A DNA stretch of 64,000 nucleotides, taken from NCBI RefSeq assembly GCF_003350545.1, contig NZ_QQBA01000002.1:248001-312000 (forward strand), written 5' to 3'. Under the pieces are notes generated by a model. That model worked only from the letters and a program-made list of their open reading frames with translations, ran no database searches and was not told the DNA's origin. Origin of the DNA: Flavobacterium glaciei (lineage in GTDB: Bacteria; Bacteroidota; Bacteroidia; Flavobacteriales; Flavobacteriaceae). The first letter of the stretch is position 1. Each line of letters starts with the position of its first letter. Positions 63,360 through 64,000 of this stretch are shown in pieces. The position numbers were made by a program, and so were the translations under genes.

Positions 63360-63490
63360 ACCCAACGTTTTGCATATTTATGAAGTGGCGGCTTTTGAAA
63401 ACGGATGTTTCATTTTAGCATTTAACTTTCTTTGATGCACAAAGTTTACTTTTAGCACTAAACCCGCCATTTCATAAATATGCGGTTGGC
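63360..63490 (-). repeat. attC-like site D with compensatory arms
   Basis: Twenty-base arms at 63372-63391 and 63464-63483 pair at 19 of 20 positions around a 72-base loop. On the minus strand the site begins GCCAACCGC and ends ACGTTGGGT, a strict GTTRRRY. It shares the plan, the loop start GTTTAGTG.TAAA and the GCGG/CCGC arm tips with site 1 at 16206-16340, but the outer arm sequences differ while staying complementary. Confidence 0.7.
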
Positions 63491-63498
63491 AGAAGTGC

Positions 63499-63999
63499 TT
63501 ATTTAATATTGCTTATAGTTCTAAACTCTTTTGTTTTTACTTCCGAGTTAATTTTGTTTACAAATCTCTGCATTTCTGTTGTTAAAGGTAATATATTATC
63601 ATTATTTTTCCAGTATTCTTCGTTATAATCCATTTTAATATCAAATATGTCCTTTTTCAAACTTACATTGTTTTTTACAGTTATATTTTGAACAGGATTT
63701 GAATTATAAAAATAAGTCACTTCAAAAACTTGCTTATCTCCCTCTTTTGTAATTACTTCTGTTGTTGCTTTTATAATAGACTTATTCAACTGCATTTTAT
63801 TATTAAATCTATTTCTTTCAAAACTTGAGTTTTTAAAATAATAAGTTGTTCTATGCTTATGCTTTCCAAGATTTGAATAGGGTATAGAATTTAAATTTGA
63901 TATTATTTCTACATTTCCAAATGTATTATCTTCATTCAATAAATATTTTCCATTTGTAAAATTAATTTCTGGTTCTTTAGGTTTCGCAATAATTTTAGA
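63499..63999 (-). CDS. Unknown protein, cassette gene, 5' end beyond the window
   Basis: The frame is open from the stop at 63499 through the window edge, 167 codons. A TTG at 63939 is possible but the frame continues upstream (KPKEPEINFTNGKYL), so the gene very likely starts outside. The sequence is basic and beta-rich (HKHRTTYYFKNSSFERNRFN, KQVFEVTYFYNSNP). No known family. It lies upstream of site D in array order, so it is probably another cassette. Confidence 0.55.
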   Translation of the reverse strand, partial: SKIIAKPKEPEINFTNGKYLLNEDNTFGNVEIISNLNSIPYSNLGKHKHRTTYYFKNSSFERNRFNNKMQLNKSIIKATTEVITKEGDKQVFEVTYFYNSNPVQNITVKNNVSLKKDIFDIKMDYNEEYWKNNDNILPLTTEMQRFVNKINSEVKTKEFRTISNIK

Positions 64000-64000
64000 A

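Noticed and set aside
63313..63375. N-terminal extension of the S41 gene
   Set aside because: It begins inside site D and puts 21 residues before an intact signal peptide.
58691..63490. Explaining the array by insertion sequences or a composite transposon
   Set aside because: No transposase is encoded, and the inverted ends differ from gene to gene, unlike transposon ends.

Overview
The window looks like a chromosomal segment of a Flavobacterium-like member of the Bacteroidetes. The evidence is AT-rich DNA, promoters of the TTG-N19-TAnnTTTG type, many SCxx-type lipoproteins, Bacteroidetes-style families (DUF2795, PUR-family protein, DUF5723- and DUF6029-like outer-membrane proteins, long NusB next to YajC, cyclophilin-FKBP fusion) and a purB/guaB/pyrD/secA housekeeping set. 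No rRNA, tRNA, CRISPR array or transposase was seen.

Layout. 0-15 kb: a secreted propeller-like protein, an ABC-F ATPase, small membrane proteins and lipoproteins, an SDR with a zinc ribbon, a methyltransferase, a LolD-type ATPase, an ATP-grasp enzyme, a cobalamin adenosyltransferase, a DUF2795 protein and SecA. 15-17 kb: a small accessory island of two + strand genes, each enclosed by its own short inverted repeat. 17-21 kb: MEMO-like lipoprotein, Nudix hydrolase, small membrane protein and an LVIVD lipoprotein pair. 21-40 kb: TrmH-like methylase, sirtuin, PurB, a KefG/Kef-type pair, GuaB, a P-type ATPase, a lipoprotein/outer-membrane pair, HMG-CoA lyase, PyrD, PepT and a YdeI-like protein. 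39.5-45.3 kb: an anti-sigma-like lipoprotein, a two-component system, two thioredoxin-fold proteins and an outer-membrane protein, all close together on +. 46-58.6 kb: a histone-H1-like protein, YajC/NusB, leucine dehydrogenase, an ABC exporter, a PUR protein, sulfurtransferase, CsaA, a hydrolase, the PPIase fusion and an M14 peptidase.

58.7-64 kb is the most unusual part. Four complete minus-strand genes and one incomplete gene at the window edge are separated by long folded repeats. Each complete gene is enclosed by a short inverted repeat that differs from gene to gene (GTTGTGGCTA, GTTAGCAAC, GTTGTGGC with GCCACTAAC, GTTGGGY). In a linear integron cassette, the GTT... end and the ...AAC end are the two halves of one attC site, so this is the expected layout. 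The 15-17 kb island follows the same rule, and one of its sites has the same architecture as a site at 63.4 kb, with paired arms that have changed together. No integrase is visible, so I read both regions as integron-like gene-cassette arrays without integrase (CALIN-like), with sites that depart from the classical consensus. This is inference from sequence pattern alone.

Other repeat families: a 119-bp MITE-like hairpin element with TTAAGTTAAG ends, at 3.1 kb and 17.1 kb, the second copy sitting inside a cassette site; a second intergenic hairpin family (9.1 and 14.9 kb); paired related terminator-like hairpins at 3.3-3.4 kb; and degenerate CTGAACACT-type tracts.
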